Shown piece by piece: positions 1 to 7,591 of a stretch of 26,983 nucleotides of DNA. The stretch lies in contig DDIK01000073.1 in the NCBI GenBank assembly GCA_002338505.1, positions 1-26,983 on the forward strand. Direction: 5' to 3'. The notes beneath the pieces are model-generated. The model was not told where the DNA came from, made no database searches, and saw only the letters and a list, made by a program, of their open reading frames with translations. Origin of the DNA: Bacteriovorax sp. UBA1852. GTDB lineage: Bacteria > Bdellovibrionota > Bacteriovoracia > Bacteriovoracales > Bacteriovoracaceae. The position numbers were made by a program, and so were the translations under genes. Numbering within the stretch: the stretch's first letter is position 1; every line of letters starts with the position of its first letter.

Positions 1-1
1 A

Positions 2-7
2 TATAAT
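2..7 (+). promoter_or_regulatory. possible -10 box at the window edge
   Basis: A perfect TATAAT lies at 2-7. Any -35 element would be outside the window. If used, transcription would start near 14, leaving about 7 nt before the ATG at 21. It argues against the in-frame ATG at 6, which overlaps the box. An alternative is that this is chance AT-rich sequence inside a longer operon that begins upstream. Confidence 0.3.
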
Positions 8-20
8 GTGGAGAAAGAAA

Positions 21-719
21 ATGAGGAAGTTAATCTCGCTAACAGTAATTCTACTAACTAGTTCAAATATTCTAGCTTCACAGGAAGATCTTTATGACTT
101 CCTGTGGCTAGACCCTGATAAAAGTGTCTATGTCCTACAAAAGAAAATGAATGAAAAGAAGAGAACATTTTATTTAAATGCAGGATATTTAAAAAACATG
201 TCGAGTGATTTTCAAAGTACGGCAGGTTTTAATTTAGAGTTTGGATATTTCTTTAAAGAGGATTGGGGATTAGAGCTTATGTATAATTCATATAGCAATT
301 CAAATAATGATTCTTTTGAAAATATCAAAAAGATAAATGGACAAGAGCCATTTGTGAGAAAACCAATCTCAAATATGGCACTTATGTTCACTTGGTCTCC
401 TTTTTATGGGAAAGTTAATACCTTTAATAAGATCTATTACTTTGATTGGTCTTTCGGAGTAGGGGTTGCCAAGCTAGAAACAGAGAGTAATGCAAATACA
501 GTTGCAAACTCTGCGACACAAGAACAATACGAATCTGAAAGCTACACTGGTGCAGTACTTAAAACAAATTTAAAGTTTTATGTTACTCAGAGAATGCATG
601 TCGAAATAGACTTCATGAGTACGATTTACAATGCTCCTGGACCTAAGATTAACGATCAGCAAACTGAGGGAATGACCACCAATAGTGACCTTGTTTTCAG
701 TGTCGGTTTCTCCTTTTAG
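21..719 (+). CDS. outer-membrane beta-barrel protein, first gene of Agl/Glt-like cluster
   Basis: The 232-residue protein has a signal peptide (Lys-Arg start, hydrophobic stretch, cleavage near the Ala-Ser at about residue 19-20). It then shows alternating aromatic/polar strands and ends in Phe-Ser-Phe, as barrel proteins do. It resembles the small beta-barrel proteins found with gliding and TPR genes in myxobacteria and Bdellovibrio, the group that holds GltA/GltB. I infer an outer-membrane location and a role as an outer part of the envelope machine encoded downstream. The start at 21 is chosen because GGAG lies at 10-13; an in-frame ATG at 6 would give five more residues and no clear ribosome site. 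Sixteen bases separate it from the next gene. The exact family assignment needs a profile search. Confidence 0.75.
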   Translation: MRKLISLTVILLTSSNILASQEDLYDFLWLDPDKSVYVLQKKMNEKKRTFYLNAGYLKNMSSDFQSTAGFNLEFGYFFKEDWGLELMYNSYSNSNNDSFENIKKINGQEPFVRKPISNMALMFTWSPFYGKVNTFNKIYYFDWSFGVGVAKLETESNANTVANSATQEQYESESYTGAVLKTNLKFYVTQRMHVEIDFMSTIYNAPGPKINDQQTEGMTTNSDLVFSVGFSF

Positions 720-735
720 GATTGGGGTGTAAGTC

Positions 736-2139
736 ATGAAGACAGTAAGAACACTTTTTCTAATCCTTTCAATCATTACAGGCTCTCATGCTTTTTCCAT
801 GGGGCAGTCAGTTATTCTTGATTATAAGAAGAAAGCACATGCTCTCACTAAAAGAGGGTTTTACTATAGCGCGCTTCCATACTTATTGAGTTATCTTGAA
901 GTTGAAGATCGTATCGATAAGCAAACTAAGCAAGATATTTTTAGAATAGTTTTAAAGACAGGAACTTTAGCTTTTGAAACTATGGCCGTTGAAGATCTGC
1001 TTAGAAAGAACTCAACACCTCTTAAATATGTTGCCGCAATGAAGCTTATTAAAATGGGCCAACTTACTCGAGCAAAAAGAGTTTTAGAGGGATTTCCAAA
1101 AAATCATCGCTTCTCTCTTGAGGCATATTACTCATTAGGAGCGATTCTAAGCTACTCTAACGACAAAGGAGCAACAAAGGCTCTTAATACCTGTATTGAG
1201 ACCTCAGAACTCTTAAAAGAAAAGACTAAGAGTAAGAAGCTCAAAAGATACTATACCTTAGTAGAAGAGAAATGTGAGATTTATAAAGCTCGAAATTCTT
1301 ATGCATTAGATAATTTCGTCATGGCCGAAAAAGAATTCGATAATATTCCGAAGAGAAGTTATTTATGGCCCAAGACTCTTCTAGAGCGTGCGTGGACTAA
1401 TTATCATTTAAAAGACTACAACAGAACACTTGGGCTTCTCGTAACTTATAAATCTCCTTTGTTAAAAAGTTATTACTTTCCTGAGGGAAGTTACCTTGAG
1501 GCCTTGTCATTCTATAAACTATGCCTGTGGGAAGACGCTCTCTCTGTTATTGAAAGTTATCATAAGCTTTACCATCCAAAGGCAGTAACTCTGTCAAAGA
1601 TTCTTAAGAAAAATAGAAATTCTAAAACTTATTTCTATAATTTAATGCGTGGAGAAATGAGTGCGAAGGAAAAAAAGAATCCATTTATTAGAAATCTCGT
1701 CACTCAGATTAGAAAGAGTATTAAGTATAATGTCGATCATCTCGACATCGTGAAAGCTAAGAGAGAATTAAAAATATTGAAAGAAAGAAAGTATAAGAAA
1801 GTATATCAAAATGAGCTTATTGAGCAGATCAATTGGAGAGTTGAGAGTCTTAATTACTTCATCAAAAAAGAAATGTTTGATTTTATCAATCAGATGAATA
1901 AATTTTCAAGAGAGCTCCTAAAACTAAGATTAGAGATTATTAGTAAGCAAAAACACCTTGTTTATAGCAATAAAAGCCTTGTCTCAGATAGAGGGCGAGG
2001 TAGTTCAGACAATGTAAATCGTAAGGCAACTGAGCAATTTTACGACTTTTTCGGAGAATTTTGGGCGGATGAGCTTGGAAGTTACTCATTTGGATTAAAG
2101 TCAAACTGCAAACTAGTCGATAAAAAGAGTCGAGAATGA
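736..2139 (+). CDS. secreted TPR-like helical repeat protein
   Basis: The 467-residue protein has an N-terminal signal peptide (about residues 1-20) and then is almost all helix. TPR-like pairs with Tyr/Leu/Ala spacing occur at about residues 30-60 and 185-285 (for example around YLEALSFYKLCLWEDAL). Residues about 340-410 are charged and look like a coiled coil. No catalytic motif is visible. TPR proteins of this kind act as periplasmic scaffolds; a GltD/GltE-like role beside ExbB/ExbD genes is inference. GGGGTG at about 725-730 can serve as the ribosome site. Its stop overlaps the next start (ATGA at 2136-2139), which points to translational coupling. Confidence 0.7.
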   Translation: MKTVRTLFLILSIITGSHAFSMGQSVILDYKKKAHALTKRGFYYSALPYLLSYLEVEDRIDKQTKQDIFRIVLKTGTLAFETMAVEDLLRKNSTPLKYVAAMKLIKMGQLTRAKRVLEGFPKNHRFSLEAYYSLGAILSYSNDKGATKALNTCIETSELLKEKTKSKKLKRYYTLVEEKCEIYKARNSYALDNFVMAEKEFDNIPKRSYLWPKTLLERAWTNYHLKDYNRTLGLLVTYKSPLLKSYYFPEGSYLEALSFYKLCLWEDALSVIESYHKLYHPKAVTLSKILKKNRNSKTYFYNLMRGEMSAKEKKNPFIRNLVTQIRKSIKYNVDHLDIVKAKRELKILKERKYKKVYQNELIEQINWRVESLNYFIKKEMFDFINQMNKFSRELLKLRLEIISKQKHLVYSNKSLVSDRGRGSSDNVNRKATEQFYDFFGEFWADELGSYSFGLKSNCKLVDKKSRE

Positions 2140-2390
2140 AAAAAATGACAAGAATTTTAACATTGATATCAATTCTGTACGTTTGTTCCATATCAGCAAA
2201 AGAGAAAGTCGTTTACAAGTATAAGACTTATGAAAGTTTTGATCTTGGTAATCTCGAAATTAAGGGTGAAGTTATTGCACCTGGAGATTTATCCGCAGGG
2301 GACAGAGCTCCGAAACAATTTAGTGAAAAACTATTTGAAAGAGAAAATTTCAAGGACTTCTATTTAAGAGAGATTCGACAACTTAGATAG
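2136..2390 (+). CDS. small secreted CglF-like protein
   Basis: The 84-residue protein has a signal peptide (about 1-21, ending in SISA) and a short mature part of about 60 residues. The mature part contains the stretch SFDLGNLEIKGEVIAPGDLS and a basic, aromatic end (NFKDFYLREIRQLR). From memory, this layout (polar start, 'F-D-L/F-x-x-x-x-I-x-G-E' core, Arg-rich NF..ELR end) resembles the small myxobacterial gliding protein CglF; I could not verify it by alignment. The position directly before the ExbB gene, with overlap to the TPR gene upstream, supports membership of the same complex. It is easily missed because of its length. Confidence 0.6.
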   Translation: MKKMTRILTLISILYVCSISAKEKVVYKYKTYESFDLGNLEIKGEVIAPGDLSAGDRAPKQFSEKLFERENFKDFYLREIRQLR

Positions 2391-2404
2391 TCCTCGGGGG
2401 AATT

Positions 2405-3193
2405 ATGGAACAAGAAGTATTAAATGAAGTTGTAAAGCCATCTACGCTACAAACAATAGCAATGTTTATGCAAGATGGTGGTACCTTTATGTGGATCATC
2501 CTAGCATTATGGAGTGTTGGTGTTGCAATTTCTTTAGAAAGAGCAAAGGCACTTTTTACTTTTGACACAAATGGTTCAGGATTGATGAATCATATAAAGT
2601 CTAAGGTTCTACAAAATGATGTTCATGCTGCTATTCAAACATGCTCAAATTCAAAAGCCTTACTTGCTCACGTTATGAAGAGTGGACTTAAAAGGGCCAA
2701 TCAATCCAAAGAGCAAATTATGGATGCCGTTGAAGGAGCAATGCTTGAAGTTATTCCAAAGGCAGAGAAGAGACTAGCCCACTTAGGTCTTATTGCAAAT
2801 ATTTCAACTCTTATTGGACTTCTAGGAACAATTGCTGGTCTTATCCAGTCATTTGCTGCCGTTGCCAATGCCGATCCAGCCTCAAAAGCGAAACTACTTG
2901 CTCTAGGGATTTCTAAGGCCATGAACACGACAGCCTTCGGACTTATTTCAGCAATCTCAATAATGATCATACATGCAGTTTTAACTGCTAAGTCAGAAAA
3001 GATAATCGCTGAGGTTGAAGAATATTCTTCTAAGATTGTTGATCTCTTAGGCGCTAAGAAATCAGGTGGAAATATCCCAAGTCCAGAAGATACACCAACT
3101 AAACCATCAGCTAAGAAGAAAAGTGAAGAGGAGAAAATTACTCCACCAGATCTTCCAATCCCTGGTGCAGATGGAGACCTTGAGGTCGCTTAG
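2405..3193 (+). CDS. ExbB/TolQ/MotA-type proton channel protein (AglR-like)
   Basis: The 262-residue inner-membrane protein has three transmembrane segments at about residues 27-45, 128-150 and 167-195, the usual ExbB/TolQ layout. The family motifs are visible: LIGLLGTIAGLIQSF in TM2 (Thr142) and GISKAMNTTAFGLISA in TM3 (Thr175/Thr176), the polar residues that line the channel with the ExbD aspartate. A cytoplasmic loop lies between TM1 and TM2. Beyond residue 217 there is an unusual charged, proline-rich tail of about 45 residues. GGGG at 2396-2399 precedes the ATG. It is followed by two ExbD genes, as in aglR-aglQ-aglS of Myxococcus, so it is probably the stator of the Glt-like machine rather than a TonB or Tol stator. 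Confidence 0.9.
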   Translation: MEQEVLNEVVKPSTLQTIAMFMQDGGTFMWIILALWSVGVAISLERAKALFTFDTNGSGLMNHIKSKVLQNDVHAAIQTCSNSKALLAHVMKSGLKRANQSKEQIMDAVEGAMLEVIPKAEKRLAHLGLIANISTLIGLLGTIAGLIQSFAAVANADPASKAKLLALGISKAMNTTAFGLISAISIMIIHAVLTAKSEKIIAEVEEYSSKIVDLLGAKKSGGNIPSPEDTPTKPSAKKKSEEEKITPPDLPIPGADGDLEVA

Positions 3194-3201
3194 GATAATT
3201 T

Positions 3202-3678
3202 ATGAAAATCGCTCGTAAGAAAAAAGTTTTACCTAAATTAAATCTGATTCCTATTTTGGATTCAGTATTTATATTTATCTTTTTTCTTCTATTGTCGACA
3301 CAATTTGTTCAGACCCATGAAATAGGGACTGAAGCACCAAGCGTTCGCTCGACAGACGTGCCACATAAGAAGAACCCTCTTAACTTGACTGCAAATATTA
3401 CGAAAGAGGGAATTGTCCTTACGACAGGACTTCAAGATAAAGTCTATCGAAAAATTGCGATGGCCGAGTCTGGAAATAAGAAAGAGTACGATGTTAAAAA
3501 GTTTAAACAGACACTTTTTGAAATTAAAGCAAAGCATAAGAAAGAATCATCTATTGTATTTAAGCCTGATCGTAAGGTGAAGTATAAAGATATTATTGCT
3601 CTTATGGATGCCGCAAGAGGTGATGAGTCGATAGGGAAGAAGCTCTTCAGCGAAGTAGCTTTTACACCGGTGAGATAA
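3202..3678 (+). CDS. ExbD/TolR-type protein, first copy (AglQ/AglS-like)
   Basis: The 158-residue protein has a short basic N-terminus, one transmembrane helix at about residues 17-35 and a periplasmic domain. The key membrane aspartate is Asp20 in LIPILDSVFIFIFFLL, the proton-carrying residue in ExbD/TolR/AglQ proteins. The periplasmic part ends with the usual ExbD fold pattern, a 'SIVFKPDRKVKYKDIIALMD' segment. AGGAT lies before the ATG. It sits 9 nt after the ExbB gene and 2 nt before a second, clearly different ExbD gene. The two probably form a mixed complex with the ExbB subunit. Confidence 0.88.
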   Translation: MKIARKKKVLPKLNLIPILDSVFIFIFFLLLSTQFVQTHEIGTEAPSVRSTDVPHKKNPLNLTANITKEGIVLTTGLQDKVYRKIAMAESGNKKEYDVKKFKQTLFEIKAKHKKESSIVFKPDRKVKYKDIIALMDAARGDESIGKKLFSEVAFTPVR

Positions 3679-3680
3679 TT

Positions 3681-4172
3681 ATGAGACTTAAGAAACATAG
3701 AAGATCGAAAGAGGCCATGGACCTAGATATCACATCTTTATTGGATATCTTAGTTATTCTCCTTGTCTTCTTATTAAATAGCTACAGTGCTTCCGAGTTC
3801 AAATTCGAGCCAGTCTCTAATATTGAATTAGCTCCATCAGACTCACAAAAAATGGGCCTACTTGTTCCAACAATTCAGGTGAATAAGTTTAAAGATATTT
3901 ATCTAGAGAACAAGAAAGTTGGAAGCCTCAAAAGAGGTGTCGCTTCAGTGAATAGTCTTGAAGAAAAGTTAACGGAAATAAAAAAAGAAAATGAAGAGAA
4001 TTTAACAAAAATCACGAATAAGGCAATGTTAGCAGACAGAAAGAAGAAATTAGAAATGGTTAACATCGTAATGGATAAGAGCTTAGCATACGAAGATCTT
4101 GATCGTATTATGACAATAGCGGGGAATAGCGGACATACTAAATTTAAATTTATTGTCCAAACACTACACTGA
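3681..4172 (+). CDS. ExbD/TolR-type protein, second copy (AglQ/AglS-like)
   Basis: The 163-residue protein has a strongly basic N-terminus (RLKKHRRSK), a single transmembrane helix at about 17-36 and a periplasmic domain. The motor aspartate is Asp22 within LDITSLLDILVILLVFLL, matching the ExbD consensus better than the first copy does. The middle (about residues 85-125) is lysine/glutamate-rich and helical, then a region with a 'MVNIVMDKSLAYEDLDRIM' pattern corresponds to the ExbD C-terminal core. Its stop overlaps the next start in TGATG (4170-4174). The presence of two diverged ExbD genes after one ExbB is the AglRQS arrangement. Confidence 0.88.
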   Translation: MRLKKHRRSKEAMDLDITSLLDILVILLVFLLNSYSASEFKFEPVSNIELAPSDSQKMGLLVPTIQVNKFKDIYLENKKVGSLKRGVASVNSLEEKLTEIKKENEENLTKITNKAMLADRKKKLEMVNIVMDKSLAYEDLDRIMTIAGNSGHTKFKFIVQTLH

Positions 4173-6982
4173 TGAAAAATATTATAACTTTAACCATATT
4201 CATGATTTGCACACTCTTACAGACGCAGCTAAGTGCCAAACCTGTTCGCCCTGCAAAGAAGTGGAAAGATGTTCACAAGTTATTACTAGATGAAAAGAAG
4301 ACTATTAGAAGACTGGGCGCCAGAGGAATAATATATAAGCATCGAATATTTGAAATTGATAATGAATTGATGAAAATTGTCAGAGATAAAGAACATAAGA
4401 GATTTTTTGAGCTGGCAAAGAAGAATAAGATTAAAGGTCGAAAAGAAGATTATTACAAGAACTCCATGAAGCTCTATTATAATAACAAAAGACTTGGGAT
4501 GGAGATCATTAAACGATATCCACGTTATAATAGAATTTCTGAAATATATTATTCTCTTGGGTTAAATGAAAGAGATTATAATAGCTCTAAAGACTCAGAA
4601 TATTTCTTTATTAGGGCAAATAAATTCAATAAGAACAAAGCTCTAGGCTATAAGATCAATGTAGAGCTTGCTGAATATTATTATAATAAGAAAGAATACA
4701 CTCTCGCAGGAAGATACTATTCAAAAGTCGTTCTTAACAAAGATGACAAATGGTTAACTAAGCATATGTACAACTATGCATGGTGTGTGTTTAAGGAAAA
4801 AAAATACAAACAAGCAATATTACTTCTTAATCAGTCGCTAGACCTTGGGAAGACGCCAAAATACCTAGAAGTTACTGAACAGGTATATGAAGCAGCAGTT
4901 TCATTTTATGTATTTTCAAAAAATATATTACCAGGAATTAACTTTTTCAAAAAAAATAAAGGAAATGAGTATTATTGGTTACATAAGTTTTCAAAGAAAG
5001 CTGCAGAAAAGGGATTTTATAAGGAAAGTCTAGCTGTTATGGCCGAGGCGCTGAGTTTTGCTACTGAGCAAGAAAAAAATGAACTTTTTCTGAGTAAGGT
5101 TATTATAGCGCGAAATAATAAAGACATTGTGAAATACGATGAGACTATTAAAGAACTAGAAAAAAGAAGTAAATCACTTTCTGATCAAGAAAGAAAAGAG
5201 CTTGTCGCAGAAGTTTTAAACTTTGCTGGTTTGATGCAAAGAAAGCTTCAGCAGTCATTCAATAAAGTAACAAATAAGTATAGCTCTCATATTCTGAGTA
5301 AGGCGCTTGGATACTTTGATACACTTATAACTATAGATGTTAAGAAGAAAGATCAATATCGCTTCTTTCAAGGTGAGACACTATTTGGAGTGACAGAATT
5401 TGAGAGAGCTAGTAAGTACTACCTTAGTGGCCTTAAAAATAACTTAAATCAAAAAGCTAAAGACAGAGATAAAGAACTTCAGGGAAAACTATTTAACGCG
5501 ATGTTTTCTCTTTTAACATCAAGTGATATACCTAAGAAACTTAGAGATAAATATGCTTTTTATACATATGGAAAGTATCTTAAGGAACATCCAAAAGATA
5601 AGAAGTCAGTATCAGTTTATAGAGCGTTATTTGACTTGAGTATTGAATATAAGAAACATAACTACGCTTTTAGTACCCTAAAGTCGTTTACGAATAATCA
5701 TAAGAACTTAAAAGGTGAACATAAGAAAATGTTCTTCTATCTATTTGATAGTGGTATTCAAAATCAAGTTCCTGATTTTCTTGCTGGGTTAGTCTCTAAG
5801 ATGAATCAACTCAAAGTTGGTATTACAAAACAAGAAAAAGACGTTGCAGTCGAAAACCTTGGTGGACTTGTATTTCATAATATTGAGAGTAAAGAGAATA
5901 AAGTTGAAAATGATTTACTTATTAAAGAATACTCCAATTTATTTGCCAATAAACTTTACCCGTCTACTATTAGAGCAAATAGTGCTTTAAAGTTGTCACA
6001 CTTTCTTGCTGATAATTTTAGAACAAAGGACAGCTTCGAATGGATTAAGAAATCTCTTGCACTCTATGAGAAGAAGGAATTAGACAAGAGAATTGATGTT
6101 TATAATAATTTCTCATATCTTTTTGTGGAGTTACAAGACTTTGAGAGTGCAGAAGCTATGATGAATGTCTTCGTCAATAAATACTGCACGCATCCCAAGA
6201 ATAAAATTAATGAATTAATTATTCTACGTATGAATGTTGCTCAAGTAATGAATAAGGAAATCTCTTTATATAAAGACCTTCATGGGCTTGTTAAGTGTGG
6301 TCTTAAGTATGAGCGAAATAAAGAGATTAAAGAGTTTGTTGTTAGCAATCTTATTGAAACAATGAATATAGACACACTTTCTAAAATCGTTAAGATAGAT
6401 AAAAATGCAGCTACTGATAGAGTTGTGAATTTCTTTTATCAAAATTATTGGAGAGATATAGATAGACCTAAAAGTTTCAGCACCTTGGAGGCTATTTCTA
6501 AGTATAATGAAGTTGCATTTAAGAGAATCGGTCAAATAGCCGATTATAAGAAGCTGATGAATGAAATAAAGAACACTACATTCACAAATCTTTCTAAGGT
6601 GATCACTAAGGATAACTTTGAAGAAAAGTTAGCCGAATTTATTGGGCTTAATATTGAAAAAAGTGCATCTCTTATTAGTAATGTTTCTTCACGAATAGTT
6701 GCATATCATGATGTTGCTAAAGTTAATGTGTTGAAAAGTCTTACCAGTAAATTAAATGAAAATATTCAATATTTTGAGAGCTTTACGATCGAGGAATTGG
6801 ATGCTGAAACATTAAAAATTGTTCAAGGGGAAGTTTTTGGTGTCGCAAAAGACCTCAGAACACAAGCTCAAACATTTGAGACAAAAGTGAGTTCTTTAAA
6901 ATCAACTAGTATTGAGATGATTTCAAAAGTTAAAGACATAAAGCTTTTTAAAGCAGATATGAATAGAGGAGTCACTATATGA
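4172..6982 (+). CDS. large periplasmic TPR-type repeat protein (GltI/PglI-like in context)
   Basis: The 936-residue protein has a signal peptide of about 22 residues (ending in LSA) and is helical throughout. TPR-like units are readable at about 122-225 (for example AEYYYNKKEYTLAGRYYSKV and YAWCVFKEKKYKQAILLL), with more degenerate repeats through the middle. The last ~100 residues look like a coiled coil. No enzyme motif is visible. It lacks its own Shine-Dalgarno sequence, so translation is probably coupled to the ExbD gene through the TGATG overlap. It overlaps the next gene by ATGA. Large TPR proteins fill the periplasm in Glt-type machines; matching it to GltI/PglI is based on context and size, not on a recognised signature. 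Confidence 0.7.
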   Translation: MKNIITLTIFMICTLLQTQLSAKPVRPAKKWKDVHKLLLDEKKTIRRLGARGIIYKHRIFEIDNELMKIVRDKEHKRFFELAKKNKIKGRKEDYYKNSMKLYYNNKRLGMEIIKRYPRYNRISEIYYSLGLNERDYNSSKDSEYFFIRANKFNKNKALGYKINVELAEYYYNKKEYTLAGRYYSKVVLNKDDKWLTKHMYNYAWCVFKEKKYKQAILLLNQSLDLGKTPKYLEVTEQVYEAAVSFYVFSKNILPGINFFKKNKGNEYYWLHKFSKKAAEKGFYKESLAVMAEALSFATEQEKNELFLSKVIIARNNKDIVKYDETIKELEKRSKSLSDQERKELVAEVLNFAGLMQRKLQQSFNKVTNKYSSHILSKALGYFDTLITIDVKKKDQYRFFQGETLFGVTEFERASKYYLSGLKNNLNQKAKDRDKELQGKLFNAMFSLLTSSDIPKKLRDKYAFYTYGKYLKEHPKDKKSVSVYRALFDLSIEYKKHNYAFSTLKSFTNNHKNLKGEHKKMFFYLFDSGIQNQVPDFLAGLVSKMNQLKVGITKQEKDVAVENLGGLVFHNIESKENKVENDLLIKEYSNLFANKLYPSTIRANSALKLSHFLADNFRTKDSFEWIKKSLALYEKKELDKRIDVYNNFSYLFVELQDFESAEAMMNVFVNKYCTHPKNKINELIILRMNVAQVMNKEISLYKDLHGLVKCGLKYERNKEIKEFVVSNLIETMNIDTLSKIVKIDKNAATDRVVNFFYQNYWRDIDRPKSFSTLEAISKYNEVAFKRIGQIADYKKLMNEIKNTTFTNLSKVITKDNFEEKLAEFIGLNIEKSASLISNVSSRIVAYHDVAKVNVLKSLTSKLNENIQYFESFTIEELDAETLKIVQGEVFGVAKDLRTQAQTFETKVSSLKSTSIEMISKVKDIKLFKADMNRGVTI

Positions 6983-7584
6983 AAATAGCGATAATCTCTT
7001 TCATTCTTATCCTAACTGTCTCTTGTAGTTCTAGTCTTAAGCCCGTAAAGGTAGATCTAGCTCCTACTGATGCGATTACAAAGTCTTCGAGTGACTTCTT
7101 TAACGAAGGAGAGTTGCTCTATCTTGGCAATGAGTTGAGCGTTGCATGTCGCCAGGGAGATTCAGAAAAAGCCATTAAAATAATGAACCAATCGCACAAG
7201 AAAAATCGTGAAAAGGCAATGTACTGGAACTCAATAGGTAGCTGTTATCAAAATCTTGGAATGATGACGAAGGCAATGTATTTCTATAATTTTGGTCTCA
7301 TGCTTTCAAAAAATAAAAAAGAGAAAGATACAATTAATAATAATAAAGCGTTGCTCTATATTCAGATTGGTAACGTGGAAAAAGGTTATTTGATTTTAAA
7401 TGAACTTAAGAGAAGTAGTGAAGTATTAGTGCACGTGAACAGAGCGCTACTCTCTAAAAAAGTTGGCCACAAGGATGTCTCTAAGAAAGCTTTCGAGTCT
7501 GCTAGGAGATATGCTCCTAAGGATAGAAGCTTGAAAGTTTTAGAAGAGTCATTAGAGCGTGAAGTGGCCTCCGTGAAAGACTAG
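6979..7584 (+). CDS. TPR lipoprotein (GltE/AglT-like)
   Basis: The 201-residue protein has a lipoprotein signal ending in TVSC with the lipid-bearing Cys16, followed by Ser-Ser-Ser. The residue at -3 is Thr, not the usual Leu, so the lipobox is slightly weak. TPR helices are clear at about 79-112 (AMYWNSIGSCYQNLGMMTKA), 116-145 and 150-182. The TPR lipoprotein of the Myxococcus gliding machine is GltE/AglT, and this protein is of the same kind, probably anchored in the outer membrane. AGAGGA at about 6965-6970 serves as ribosome site, and the start overlaps the previous stop. Eight bases separate it from the FHA gene. Confidence 0.75.
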   Translation: MKIAIISFILILTVSCSSSLKPVKVDLAPTDAITKSSSDFFNEGELLYLGNELSVACRQGDSEKAIKIMNQSHKKNREKAMYWNSIGSCYQNLGMMTKAMYFYNFGLMLSKNKKEKDTINNNKALLYIQIGNVEKGYLILNELKRSSEVLVHVNRALLSKKVGHKDVSKKAFESARRYAPKDRSLKVLEESLEREVASVKD

Positions 7585-7591
7585 GTGCGAG

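Noticed and set aside
6..20. Upstream in-frame ATG for the first gene
   Set aside because: It overlaps a TATAAT and has no ribosome site; the ATG at 21 follows GGAG and gives a clean signal peptide.
2701..2970. Minus-strand 89-codon open frame
   Set aside because: It is a shadow of the ExbB gene, whose channel motifs are clear.
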